Shown: piece after piece, positions 1-8,219 of the stretch
Position numbering within the stretch: the stretch's first letter is position 1
How the letters are laid out: each line of letters opens with the position of its first letter
From: Candidatus Brevefilum sp.
Lineage (GTDB): Bacteria > Chloroflexota > Anaerolineae > Anaerolineales > Anaerolineaceae
Direction of reading: 5' to 3'
NCBI GenBank assembly: GCA_019428905.1
Contig: JAHYJN010000003.1
Location: forward strand, 24,112-88,111
Length of the DNA stretch: 64,000 nucleotides
The notes under the pieces: generated by a model
Seen by the model: only the letters and a program-made list of their open reading frames with translations
Told to the model about the DNA's origin: nothing
Databases searched by the model: none
Position numbers and translations under genes: made by a program

Positions 1-290
1 CTTAGCCTCCCGAAAGGGGGCAGTGTCCGCCTTGCGTAGCACTCTCTGCGAAGCGCTCTTCGAGTTGAGCAGGGCAACCACGGCTCGAAAAGTGCTACGC
101 GAAGGGTTGCCCCTACGCATTGATATAATGTTGATAATCATTGTTAATGGAATTAATCATAGATTTTGACAAATGATGATAAATCATTGTCCGTTTTCCA
201 ACACCCTCTTTCTTTATTAGTTGCATATGCTACCCGCATCCTGTATAATAATGTCTGCTTAATTTATACTTATCTATCAAATCATTGCCT
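1..290. repeat. Intergenic region with palindromic dispersed repeat, copy 1
   Basis: No gene is seen here. Positions 34-43 and 91-100 are a perfect 10-bp inverted repeat (GCGTAGCACT / AGTGCTACGC), giving a REP-like palindrome of about 67 bp. From 104 to about 208 the sequence closely matches 23603-23708, starting with GGGTTGCCCCTACGCAT and continuing through an AT-rich tail that contains ATTTTGACA and TCATTGTC. The element is probably a non-autonomous dispersed repeat. No transposase is present, and its full extent to the left lies outside the window. Confidence 0.6.
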
Positions 291-352
291 CCTAACTCAA
301 TCGGGGCAACTTGAAGTTAAGAGTAAACACAACCAAGGATAATTGCCGCTCT

Positions 353-844
353 ATGCCATCCATTTTGTTCGTCTGCACAGCTAACCGCTTTCGCTCACCC
401 ATTGCAGCGATAGCGTTTGCCCGTGAAGTTGTCAAACGGGGTGATGACCACCGCATCAGCGTCTCCAGTGCCGGCACCTGGACGGCGCCTGGTCTCACAG
501 CCACTACCGAGGCGCTTAAACAAGCCGAAAAGTACAATCTCAATTTATCCTTCCATAGATCCCGCCCAATATCACAAAAAAACTTGTCCCAGGCAGACCT
601 GGTATTGGTGATGGACGACAACCACAAGGAAGGCATCACCCATGAATTCCCGGCTGTTGCAAACAAGGTTTACCTGCTTTCAGAGGTGGCTAATGGCGCA
701 TCCTATGACATCCCTGACCCCTATTCTACAGATGAATCCCCGGCAGTTGTTGCCAGGGAAATCGTTGAAATGATCGACCGAGGCTATGAGAAGATATTAC
801 AGCTGGTGCTACAGATGGCACAACACCCAAAAGAGAACGCATAA
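353..844 (+). CDS. Low-molecular-weight protein tyrosine phosphatase family protein
   Basis: The 163-residue product matches the cytosolic LMW-PTP/arsenate-reductase fold. The N-terminal P-loop is CTANRFRS (Cys8, Arg14), fitting the C-x5-R signature. The C-terminal DPYS (in DIPDPYS) supplies the general-acid Asp typical of the family. An in-frame TTG at 311 would add 14 residues, but the family normally begins a few residues before the hydrophobic strand leading into the P-loop, so the ATG at 353 is preferred. It stands alone, with the dispersed repeat upstream and a convergent sugar-acid cluster downstream. The physiological substrate (phosphotyrosine protein, phospho-arginine or other) cannot be told from the sequence. 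Confidence 0.85.
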   Translation: MPSILFVCTANRFRSPIAAIAFAREVVKRGDDHRISVSSAGTWTAPGLTATTEALKQAEKYNLNLSFHRSRPISQKNLSQADLVLVMDDNHKEGITHEFPAVANKVYLLSEVANGASYDIPDPYSTDESPAVVAREIVEMIDRGYEKILQLVLQMAQHPKENA

Positions 845-926
845 ACGTAAAAACACCTGATTACTCACACAGGATAACAGTGTTGGATTGCCTCCACACA
901 CAATCTTGTGTAGAAATCGATCAAAA

Positions 927-962
927 TAATCCCTCCCACTGATTTGTAATTGGGAGGGATTA
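927..962 (-). terminator. Rho-independent terminator of the PTE-family operon
   Basis: A 12-bp perfect stem (TAATCCCTCCCA / TGGGAGGGATTA) with a 12-nt loop lies 25 nt past the stop of the PTE-family gene. Read on the minus strand it is followed by TTTTGATC. It may also stop weak readthrough from the phosphatase gene. Confidence 0.7.
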
Positions 963-986
963 ATGATTAACTGACCTAATCAAAGA

Positions 987-1931
987 CTATACGAAATATT
1001 CCTTGGGATTCTCAACCCATATCTGCGCTAGCATCTCAGGCGTGAATCCGAGTGCCATCAACTTATCTTCCAGGCCAGAAACCAGATAGGCTAAACCAGG
1101 GTCGCCCCCATAACAAGTCCAATAAGAACGCCTGGCAAGATCGCCTGCAAACAAGATGTTCTCCCCGTAACAATGATCAACTAAACTTCTTATCGATTGC
1201 ACTAAAAGATCTAAGGGCGGTGCTGGGCGAATCATCTCATCAAATTCAAGGAAATAACCTTTTTCTGCTAGGTCTTGAAACAATTCGGGGTTCAGGCTCT
1301 TCCCCATATGGCAAATCATGACTTTACTGGGGTGAATCTTTTGCTGTTCGAAATAGCCAATCACTTCTTCAAAGGGCACCCCTGGCTCAGTGTGGATCAT
1401 ACAGGGGATTCCACACCCACCAATCACTTCTGCGGCTGCATCAATAACATTGCGAATAACGGGCGTCAGCCCGCTGCGATCTATACCAATCTTAATTATA
1501 TTGGCTTTGACGATGTGCTTGCCTGAATCAAAAGGCTGGTCCTCATCCATCAAGACCCCTTCAGTACATTCTTTGTTGAGGAGGTCAGCCAGTTCATTCG
1601 TCGAGGCATGAAACAGCCAGTGATTGGGTGGATAATAGCTCAGCTTATGAAATCCCGTGGCAACGATGATCGGCACCTGTGAAACCAGGCTGACCTCATT
1701 CAGCAACTGAACATTCCTGCCTGCTCCAATCGGTGAGCTGTCGATGATTGCCCCACCTTCGGCCGCCTTCCAAGCCAATAAATCAGATGCAATCAAGTCG
1801 ATATCGGTGTGGTGGAAATCTTGAGGGATGCGCTCATTGTTCGACCAGTCAATAATCACATGCTCATGCATGTCAACTTTGCCCAGCTGGTCAAGAGAGA
1901 TCGAACCCAAGGTTGTGTTCACCTGTTTCAT
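987..1931 (-). CDS. Phosphotriesterase-family metal-dependent hydrolase (probable sugar lactonase)
   Basis: The 314-residue amidohydrolase is of the PTE/COG1735 type. All expected metal ligands are visible: HEH in DMHEHV near the N-terminus, the bridging Lys in IIKIG, His in IHTEPG, His in ICHMGKS and Asp in FAGDLARR. ATG at 1931 is chosen because GAGG sits 6 nt upstream; the TTG 12 nt earlier has no ribosome-binding site. Characterised COG1735 relatives outside the phosphotriesterases include lactonases acting on phosphorylated sugar lactones. The gene is last in a minus-strand cluster with a shikimate-dehydrogenase-like enzyme, a KDPG-type aldolase and a hydroxyacid dehydrogenase, so a role in sugar-lactone or sugar-acid breakdown is likely. 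The substrate is inferred, not seen. Confidence 0.82.
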   Translation of the reverse strand: MKQVNTTLGSISLDQLGKVDMHEHVIIDWSNNERIPQDFHHTDIDLIASDLLAWKAAEGGAIIDSSPIGAGRNVQLLNEVSLVSQVPIIVATGFHKLSYYPPNHWLFHASTNELADLLNKECTEGVLMDEDQPFDSGKHIVKANIIKIGIDRSGLTPVIRNVIDAAAEVIGGCGIPCMIHTEPGVPFEEVIGYFEQQKIHPSKVMICHMGKSLNPELFQDLAEKGYFLEFDEMIRPAPPLDLLVQSIRSLVDHCYGENILFAGDLARRSYWTCYGGDPGLAYLVSGLEDKLMALGFTPEMLAQIWVENPKEYFV

Positions 1932-1970
1932 TGGTTTCCTCAATCAGAATTGACTCGCGTTGAATACCAG

Positions 1971-2918
1971 TTACGACCCGCTTCTGACCGTCTCAGCAGT
2001 TTGCTCAAGCTTCTCCAGCAAAGCAGGCGTCAGGTCAAAATGCAGCACCTGGGCGATCACCTGGGTCCAGCCGTGGATAAAGTACAGCCACCCATCCTCA
2101 ACTGTGACGTTTCGTGAGTCTACCTGCGCCCTGGCTTGGTGCAAGAAGTCCAATTCGCCCCGATAGTTGAATTCCCATGCAATCCCATCTTGCGGGAATA
2201 AACCATCCCAAGTCACCGGGGAACCTGGGGTATCCTTGCCCATCCCGGTGGCATTGATCACGATGCTTTTCGGCGGGAGCTTTGCCATAATCTGATTGTT
2301 GACAGCCGGATCAGAATTTTGGATGTAATTCACCCTGATATCTGTATCCAGCTTTGAAATCATCTCCTGAGCGTGGTCCAAACGTCCTTGCGAGCGATTG
2401 ACAAAGGTGAACACATCTGGTCTGTCGGCTTTATCCTGTTTGTTCGCCAGGTGTAAAAAGGTGGCAATAGCAGAGCCGCCAGCACCAAACGAGAGCACTT
2501 CACCGCCCGTCCTGCCAAAATAATCTTCACCAATGATGGCATCCAGACTCAATCCAGAGGTGATTGGGTCTTTGGCATGGCCTTCAAGCCGTCCATCCCG
2601 CTTTGAGATGCTGGAGATTTCGCCTGTTATTTCGGCATACGGATCCAGGTAATCAAACATATCGCGTGCGGCATTTAACAGATCGATCTTATGGGTTGTC
2701 ACTAATGCGCCCAACGAGAGCGGGTCAAACTTAATTTGGGCCACAGCTTCGCGGTACTTTTCGGGTTCATCATGGATTTTGCAATCCCAGCCCTCAATCA
2801 CCACATCTTCACGTCCTAAATCCCGCATCCACAAAGGGAAAACCTTCATGATCGAGGATTGTTTCGTCGTCACACCGATAAAATAAAAGGTTGGTTGTTT
2901 TTTCTCGATAATTTCCAT
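1971..2918 (-). CDS. Shikimate dehydrogenase-like oxidoreductase
   Basis: The 315-residue protein is laid out like shikimate/quinate dehydrogenase. The N-terminal substrate domain carries a Lys in VTTHK, matching the catalytic Lys of the family, and an Asp in AKDPITSG. The C-terminal Rossmann domain has SFGAGGSAIAT. It is longer than housekeeping AroE (about 270 residues), and its substrate-binding strand lacks the usual NxTxPHK and NTDxxG wording. A catabolic paralogue acting on another polyol or sugar acid is therefore more likely than aromatic biosynthesis. The ribosome-binding site GGAGG lies 7 nt before ATG. It sits 28 nt downstream of the aldolase gene and 39 nt upstream of the PTE-family gene, consistent with one operon. 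Confidence 0.8.
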   Translation of the reverse strand: MEIIEKKQPTFYFIGVTTKQSSIMKVFPLWMRDLGREDVVIEGWDCKIHDEPEKYREAVAQIKFDPLSLGALVTTHKIDLLNAARDMFDYLDPYAEITGEISSISKRDGRLEGHAKDPITSGLSLDAIIGEDYFGRTGGEVLSFGAGGSAIATFLHLANKQDKADRPDVFTFVNRSQGRLDHAQEMISKLDTDIRVNYIQNSDPAVNNQIMAKLPPKSIVINATGMGKDTPGSPVTWDGLFPQDGIAWEFNYRGELDFLHQARAQVDSRNVTVEDGWLYFIHGWTQVIAQVLHFDLTPALLEKLEQTAETVRSGS

Positions 2919-2946
2919 ATAAGAACCTCCCGTGTTTCTTCAGCGT

Positions 2947-3594
2947 TTATGCTTTGGATTGATTGACAATTTCAACATATTCGGCTGCCCGTTTTGAGAT
3001 TTCAGCAAATTTCCCTTCCAGAGCCAGGTGTTTCGGACACAAAGCGCTGCCTGCGCCAACTGCAATCACCCCGGCAGCAAACCAGGCCGGGATATTCTCT
3101 TTTGAAACACCACCCGTAGGCATCAAGTCGATATAGGGGAAAGGACCATGAATATCTTTAATATATTTCGGTCCCGTAATTGAACCGGGGAAAACTTTTA
3201 CCACATCAGAACCCAAGCGATAAGCCTGGAAGATCTCTGTGGGCGTCAGGGCACCAGCCATGGTCACCAGGCCAGAAGCCACCATCGCCTTTACCAAATT
3301 CGGCTCACACATCGGGCTGACAATAAAATTGGCACCAGCAGCTTTGGCAGATTCTGCCTGCCCAGGTTCGGTTAATGTTCCCATTCCCAACACAATCTCA
3401 TCCCCAAAGGCATTGTTCAGAGCAGCTACAACGTCCTCTGCATTTGGTGTGGAGTAGGTGATCTCAATGCCGATCACACCCCCTGCCACCAGTGCTTCCA
3501 CGATTCTAAGTGTCAAATCCTGAGATGGCCCCCGAATCACCGCCAGCAGACCAATCTCCTTGATTTTTTGTAAAACAGCCTGTTTATCTTGCAT
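2947..3594 (-). CDS. KDPG/KHG-type aldolase (2-dehydro-3-deoxy-phosphogluconate aldolase family)
   Basis: The 215-residue class I aldolase belongs to the Eda family, which cleaves 2-keto-3-deoxy sugar-acid phosphates to pyruvate and an aldehyde. The Schiff-base Lys is in VVKVFPGS, the active-site Glu in GIEITYS, and the phosphate-side SPMCEP and TGGV motifs are present. A start at 3594 is chosen because GGAGG lies 5 nt upstream; a further ATG at 3609 would add five residues without one. It directly follows the hydroxyacid dehydrogenase (stop at 3613). It supplies the carbon-splitting step expected in an acid-sugar pathway with the neighbouring lactonase. The true substrate may be a galactonate- or fuconate-type relative of KDPG. 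Confidence 0.88.
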   Translation of the reverse strand: MQDKQAVLQKIKEIGLLAVIRGPSQDLTLRIVEALVAGGVIGIEITYSTPNAEDVVAALNNAFGDEIVLGMGTLTEPGQAESAKAAGANFIVSPMCEPNLVKAMVASGLVTMAGALTPTEIFQAYRLGSDVVKVFPGSITGPKYIKDIHGPFPYIDLMPTGGVSKENIPAWFAAGVIAVGAGSALCPKHLALEGKFAEISKRAAEYVEIVNQSKA

Positions 3595-3612
3595 GCTTCC
3601 CTCCATCATGAA

Positions 3613-4431
3613 TTAATTGACCTGGTAAAGAGGTTGTTCACCGCTCAGAACTCTCACGCATTCATCCAATGCCTTGCGGCCCATGTTATTGGTTGCACCA
3701 TCGGTTTGGACGACGAGATGGGGCGTACAGATCACCTGGGGAAACGCGAGCAACGGGTTATCAAGATCAGGTGGCTCTTTGATAAATGCATCCAGCCCAG
3801 CCCCTCGCAGATGTCCTGAAGCCAAGCCATTTACCAGGGCAGCTTCATCAACCAATTCTCCCCGGGAGGTATTGATCAGAAATGAACCTTTCTTCATGGA
3901 CTGGATAAACGTATCATTCACCATACCGCGCGTCTCAGGCAGAACTGGCAAATGCAGACTGATAAAGTCCGATTGCGAGACCAATTCCTCCAAGGGCACC
4001 AATGCAATATTGTGTAATTTGGCAAAAGCTTCATCGGCATAAGGGTCATGGGCAATCAATCGGCAGTCAAAATTGACCAGGCGCTTGGCAAAATGTTTAC
4101 CAATCGCACCTAAGCCCAAAATTCCAACCGTTTTTCCTTCTAAAGTCAAGCCCGGTAGTCGAGGCCACTCACCGCTTTGAATAGCGCTGGTGGCAGCGGG
4201 GATCTGCCTGGCTAACATCAGCAGCATTCCCACAGCCAATTCAGCAACTGATGCTGAATTTGCGCCTGGCGTATTGGAAACGATGATGCCTTTATCCCTG
4301 GCGGCTCCCAGGTCAACCTGGTCCACACCCACACCGTAGCGGGCGATGATTTTTAATGTATCTGCAGATTGTAATGCTAATGTATTGATCAAAGTCAAAC
4401 TGACCGGCATTTGCGGTACCGACTGGAGCAT
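3613..4431 (-). CDS. D-isomer-specific 2-hydroxyacid dehydrogenase, 5'-truncated
   Basis: This is a member of the D-3-phosphoglycerate dehydrogenase-like family. The NAD motif is GILGLGAIGKHF. The catalytic triad is visible: Arg in NTSRGELVD, Glu in FIKEPPD and His in CTPHLV. Family similarity begins only at about SADTLKIIARYGVG, which normally lies about 60-70 residues from the N-terminus. The preceding residues (MLQSVPQMPVSLT) are just the antisense of the zinc dehydrogenase coding sequence, and the start at 4431 has no ribosome-binding site. The gene is thus cut at roughly 4375-4390 and probably inactive, unless the break is an assembly error. It heads the leftward lactonase cluster. Confidence 0.75.
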   Translation of the reverse strand: MLQSVPQMPVSLTLINTLALQSADTLKIIARYGVGVDQVDLGAARDKGIIVSNTPGANSASVAELAVGMLLMLARQIPAATSAIQSGEWPRLPGLTLEGKTVGILGLGAIGKHFAKRLVNFDCRLIAHDPYADEAFAKLHNIALVPLEELVSQSDFISLHLPVLPETRGMVNDTFIQSMKKGSFLINTSRGELVDEAALVNGLASGHLRGAGLDAFIKEPPDLDNPLLAFPQVICTPHLVVQTDGATNNMGRKALDECVRVLSGEQPLYQVN

Positions 4432-5350
4432 TTACAATGGCTGGTATTCCGCAGATAAGTTACCTATGATCCCTGGGCATGAATTTTCAGGCGTGATCAG
4501 CAAGGTCGGTCAAAACGTTGATCGTTTCAAAGAAGGCGATCGTGTCACAGCAGACATCAACATGAGCTGCGGTCACTGTTTTTATTGCATGCGGGGTGAA
4601 AAGCTCTTGTGTGACAGCTTTACCCAACTCGGAATCCATACTGATGGGACCTTTGCTGAATTTGTGAAAGCCCCAGCCGCCCTTGTACATCTCCTGCCCG
4701 ACAACCTCAGTTTCGAAGAAGGTGCCTTCATCGAACCCGTTTCGTGCGTGGTCCATGCTGCCAAAGCCCTGGATGCCAAATTGGGCAGCAGCATCGTCAT
4801 CCTGGGTGACGGTCTGGGAGTATTGCATGCCCGCTTGGCAGTACTGCGAGCTTGTGCGCCGGTGATTGTGTTTGGGCATAATCGTAAAAGGCTGCAAATC
4901 GCCAAAGATATGGGCGCAGATTATGTGTTCCACACCGATGATGTCGCTGATCCCGTCGCCAAAGTGATGGAATTAACCGGTGGTCGCGGTGCGGATTATG
5001 CGATCGAGGCTGCAGGTAAAGTTGAAACATACGAACAAGCCTTTGCTATGCTGCGCCGTGGCGGGACACTTTCTTCCTTTGGCATCACAGGCGAAGACGA
5101 AGAAATGAAGATTAAACCTTTTGACTTCGTCCTGGGTGAGAAGAAGATCACCGGATCTTGCGCCGGGGTTGGCCAGGATTGGCCAGATGCGATGACCCTG
5201 ATTTCTAGCGGTCGGATAGATCCGAAACCACTCTTCTCCATGAAAGTCCCATTAGAAGACTTGGAATGGGCATTGCATGAACTTCGCACAGACCGCCAGC
5301 TCTTCAAGATCTTTGTCTCACCTGAGATCACGGGACGCGAAGCCATGTAA
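4346..5350 (+). CDS. Zinc-dependent medium-chain (threonine/sorbitol-type) dehydrogenase, 5'-truncated
   Basis: The MDR enzyme has catalytic zinc motifs GICGTD and GHEFSG, a structural-zinc lobe with four cysteines (CGHCFYCMRGEKLLC), and a Rossmann motif GDGLGVLHA. Family similarity starts abruptly at VLIKVKLTGICGTD; the first 25-30 residues (usually up to PGPGE) are missing. The annotated ATG at 4346 lies in antisense of the neighbouring dehydrogenase and has no ribosome-binding site, so it is probably fortuitous. It overlaps that divergent gene by 86 bp. Both genes lost their 5' ends at the same point, so they may be damaged remnants of a divergent pair. The likely role was oxidation of a sugar alcohol or sugar in the adjacent pathway. 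Confidence 0.78.
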   Translation: MIFNVSADCNANVLIKVKLTGICGTDWSIYNGWYSADKLPMIPGHEFSGVISKVGQNVDRFKEGDRVTADINMSCGHCFYCMRGEKLLCDSFTQLGIHTDGTFAEFVKAPAALVHLLPDNLSFEEGAFIEPVSCVVHAAKALDAKLGSSIVILGDGLGVLHARLAVLRACAPVIVFGHNRKRLQIAKDMGADYVFHTDDVADPVAKVMELTGGRGADYAIEAAGKVETYEQAFAMLRRGGTLSSFGITGEDEEMKIKPFDFVLGEKKITGSCAGVGQDWPDAMTLISSGRIDPKPLFSMKVPLEDLEWALHELRTDRQLFKIFVSPEITGREAM

Positions 5351-5470
5351 CGAAACCTTCACGGTGGTTCAACAAGCTTGACCCACCGCGAGTATTCATC
5401 ACGAGGATGAAAATTCTTGTTTGCTCTGACTTGTAGGGCAAATTAATACACAACAACAGAGGAGAAAAGC

Positions 5471-6712
5471 ATGGATAAGAGAGAGATACTTCTTTCACCC
5501 ATTCAAATCGGACCCCACACCAGTCTGAACCGCTTCTTCATTCAGCCGATGGAATGCTCTGACGGTGATGCCGACGGCAACCCCACAGACCTGACCTACA
5601 AGCGCTATGAAAATCTGTTCAAAGGCGAGGCGGGCGTCATCACCCTTGAGGCAATAACGATCACCGATAAAAACCGCAGCCGGATGAACCAGCTGTTCAT
5701 TATGCCTGAAAACCAACCTGCGCTGACCAATTTCGTCACAAAACTCAAACAGCTCAATCCAAACCCCATCTTTTTATTCCAGTTAACCCATTCCGGGGAA
5801 CTGAGCAATCCTGAGTTCTCAAAGCGATTAGCCGTGAAACTCCTGCCGGGGTTTGAGGGCGACATTTTCACCGAAGATGAATTTGAAAAGATTATGGCGG
5901 ATTATGTGCTTGCTGCGAAAATCGCCTATGACGCAGGTGCTGATGGCATCGATATGAAATTATGCCACGGATACCTGGGTTCCCAGATCCTGCGTCCCTA
6001 CAACACCCGCAAATGGAAATATGGCGGGCCGTGGGAAAATCGACGCCAATTTGCCTTTGACCTGTACGAGCGCATCAGGGCTGCAGTGCCAGACCCCAAT
6101 TTCATCATCGGCTCCAAGCTTTCCGTTTGGGAAGGATTCCCGGGCGGCATGGGCACAGCAGGGCCTGATACACCTGTGATTGACCTGAGCGAAGTGATTG
6201 ACCTGGTCAAAGGGCTGGAAGAACGCGGCGCAGCCTACTTCGTTCAATCTGCCGGCAGCCCATCGATTACCATCAGCCTCACCCAAGCTGACCGAGATCA
6301 CCCCTATTTCGCCTACCTGCACCAGTATTTTGCCAAAGTGCTTAAAGACAACTTAAAGCCCGAGACCGTTGTCGTGGGATCAAACTATTCCATCTTTGGG
6401 AATGGCCGCAATAAGCTGCTGGCGGTTGACCGCGAAGATCGCTCACTGCTGACGTATGGCGCAAAGAATATCCACAGAGGTTACGTCGACATGATCGCCC
6501 TGGGCAGGCAGTCTTTGGCCGACCCATTGCTCCCCTTGAAATTCCGTGAGGGAAAAGAAGACGAGATCGATTTTTGTACCGCCTGTGACAATTGCCTGGA
6601 GTTGCTCATTCAGCAGAGCCCGATTGGCTGCTGCACATATAACCGCTTCTACACCGAGGTGTTGAAGGAAACGCGCAAGAAAAAAGGACGGCTGGTAGTA
6701 GATCACACTTAA
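5471..6712 (+). CDS. NADH:flavin oxidoreductase of the old yellow enzyme family with C-terminal Fe-S motif
   Basis: The 413-residue FMN-binding TIM barrel includes the signature around CHGYLGSQILRP, with NTRKWKYGG and ENRRQF. The residue usually His three positions before HGYL is Lys here (KLCHGYL). Near the C-terminus CTACDNC followed 11 residues later by Cys resembles the [4Fe-4S] motif of 2,4-dienoyl-CoA and trimethylamine dehydrogenase relatives, but with C-x2-C-x2-C spacing. The C-terminal FAD/NAD domain of those multidomain enzymes is absent. AGAGGAGAAAAGC precedes ATG. It lies 120 nt behind the zinc dehydrogenase and may be co-transcribed. It is probably an ene- or enoate-type reductase; the substrate is unknown. 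Confidence 0.82.
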   Translation: MDKREILLSPIQIGPHTSLNRFFIQPMECSDGDADGNPTDLTYKRYENLFKGEAGVITLEAITITDKNRSRMNQLFIMPENQPALTNFVTKLKQLNPNPIFLFQLTHSGELSNPEFSKRLAVKLLPGFEGDIFTEDEFEKIMADYVLAAKIAYDAGADGIDMKLCHGYLGSQILRPYNTRKWKYGGPWENRRQFAFDLYERIRAAVPDPNFIIGSKLSVWEGFPGGMGTAGPDTPVIDLSEVIDLVKGLEERGAAYFVQSAGSPSITISLTQADRDHPYFAYLHQYFAKVLKDNLKPETVVVGSNYSIFGNGRNKLLAVDREDRSLLTYGAKNIHRGYVDMIALGRQSLADPLLPLKFREGKEDEIDFCTACDNCLELLIQQSPIGCCTYNRFYTEVLKETRKKKGRLVVDHT

Positions 6713-6774
6713 TTTCAGCCAGCTAACCCAAATTACTTAAAATTTTTTCCAGATAACCAACTTCCGGTTATCAA

Positions 6775-6812
6775 TAAAAAAGAGGCTGCTCTAAGTCCAA
6801 AAGCAGCCTCTT
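6775..6812 (-). terminator. Rho-independent terminator of the fucI-E1-E2 operon
   Basis: A perfect 11-bp stem (AAGAGGCTGCT at 6780-6790 / AGCAGCCTCTT at 6802-6812) has an 11-nt loop. On the minus strand it is followed by TTTTTTATTG. It ends the long leftward operon and also separates it from the convergent flavin oxidoreductase gene. Confidence 0.85.
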
Positions 6813-6830
6813 CCATTTAAAATAATACGG

Positions 6831-8219
6831 CTATACGAATATCATCACTGGGTACTCAAGGTATTCCTTCACCCGCTGCAGGAACCGGGCGGCTGGGGCA
6901 CCATCCACCAGCCGGTGGTCAAACACCAGGCTCAGGGTGATCATCTTGCGAACTTTAATCTCACCTTCATACGGCACAACCTTGTCAAAAATCCGGCCCA
7001 CACCCAGGATTGCCAGCTCTGGCACGTTGATCACCGGCGTAAAGGCGTCCACGTCAAAGTTGCCCAGGTTGGTGATCGTAAATGTACTTCCTGTCAGGTT
7101 CTCCGGTGAAATTTGCCCGTTTTGGATTTCCTCAACCAGCTTCCGGAAACGCTGACCAAAAGTTTGTAAGTCCAACGTGTCTGCGCCCCTGATCACCGGC
7201 ACCACCAACCCGCGCTCCGTATCCACAGCCATCCCCAGGTTGATCTCGGCCAATGTTTCTATGCTCTGACCATCCTTGCTTACCCGGGCGTTCATATAGG
7301 GAAACTCACTGAGCGCATGTGCCACAATTTTTGCCAGCAGGTCATTGTAACCAGGCGTGAATCCCCACTGTTCAGATTTATCCGCTTTAAGTTTTTCGCG
7401 CAACCTGACCAAATCCGTCGCATCCGCTTCTGCAACCAGGGTCACTCGGACGGTGCTCTGATCGCTGGCGGTCATGCGCTCAAAAATCCGTTTCCGGACG
7501 CCGCGCAATGGGGTTCGCTCCGCGACTTCGATCACAGGATATTTGATATCTGGAATAACAGCAGAAAAGCCAGACACGGGCTGTGAAAGCCTGTCACGGA
7601 TCGCGCCTTCGACATCGGACCGGGTAACCGCCCCAGCTGGACCGGTGCCACTGACCTGCCCCAGGTCCAACCCAACTTCAGCTGCCAGGGCAGACGCAAT
7701 TGGCGTAACCTTCGTTTTCTGCTGCAGATAATCAATCACATCCTGCTCAACCACCCTCACGCCCTCCCCGCCCGTAGGGTGAATACGAGATAGATCAACC
7801 TGTTTGGCTCCAGCCATTTTTTTAGCACGGGGAGAGGCAAACACCTTCTCCCGCTCTTGGGCTTTGGGGCTTTCCGGCTTGCTTTCGTCCACAGCTGGTA
7901 GGTCAACTGCTGGTGCATCCCCTCCGCCTTCGGGGAGCGCCTCTACCTGTGGTGCCTGGTCGCTGGGTAAAAAACCCTCGTCTTTCTTGCCTATCGTTGC
8001 CACGACAGTCAACACGGGCAAGGTCTCACCCACCTGATAAGGCCCAAAGTGGACGTAACCTTTGGCATTGGCTTCAACATTGAAGACGGCCTTATCTGTT
8101 TCAACTTCCAACACCGAGTCGCCAAAATCGACCTTAGCGCCATCTTCGACCAACCAGCTGATCAAAACCACCTCTTCAACAGTCTGGCCCAATTGGGGGA
8201 CAAATAGATCTACTGCCAT
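6831..8219 (-). CDS. 2-oxoacid dehydrogenase complex E2 (dihydrolipoamide acyltransferase)
   Basis: The 462-residue E2 has an N-terminal lipoyl domain with the lipoyl-lysine in VETDKAVF (Lys43). Then come two consecutive peripheral subunit-binding domains (around ASPRAKKMAG and around TPIASALAAEVG). The C-terminal acyltransferase domain carries the catalytic DHRLVDGAP motif. One lipoyl domain with two binding domains is a slightly unusual layout. ATG at 8219 is chosen because the lipoyl domain begins there; upstream in-frame sequence is only shadow of the E1 gene. Stop and start overlap as TGATG with E1, implying translational coupling. No E3 gene is in the window, so a shared lipoamide dehydrogenase must serve it. 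The acyl group transferred is not evident. Confidence 0.92.
   Translation of the reverse strand: MAVDLFVPQLGQTVEEVVLISWLVEDGAKVDFGDSVLEVETDKAVFNVEANAKGYVHFGPYQVGETLPVLTVVATIGKKDEGFLPSDQAPQVEALPEGGGDAPAVDLPAVDESKPESPKAQEREKVFASPRAKKMAGAKQVDLSRIHPTGGEGVRVVEQDVIDYLQQKTKVTPIASALAAEVGLDLGQVSGTGPAGAVTRSDVEGAIRDRLSQPVSGFSAVIPDIKYPVIEVAERTPLRGVRKRIFERMTASDQSTVRVTLVAEADATDLVRLREKLKADKSEQWGFTPGYNDLLAKIVAHALSEFPYMNARVSKDGQSIETLAEINLGMAVDTERGLVVPVIRGADTLDLQTFGQRFRKLVEEIQNGQISPENLTGSTFTITNLGNFDVDAFTPVINVPELAILGVGRIFDKVVPYEGEIKVRKMITLSLVFDHRLVDGAPAARFLQRVKEYLEYPVMIFV

Noticed and set aside
292..666. Long reading frame opposite the phosphatase gene
   Set aside because: It lies antisense to a well-supported LMW-PTP gene, lacks family features and has no ribosome-binding site.
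4346..4431. Overlapping divergent starts as a genuine gene overlap
   Set aside because: Both N-termini are unlike their families and lack ribosome-binding sites, so truncation at a shared breakpoint is more likely than a true overlap.
6752..6772. Hairpin GATAACC/GGTTATC as terminator of the flavin oxidoreductase gene
   Set aside because: The stem is short and AT-rich and is followed by AATAAAAA rather than a T-run on the plus strand.
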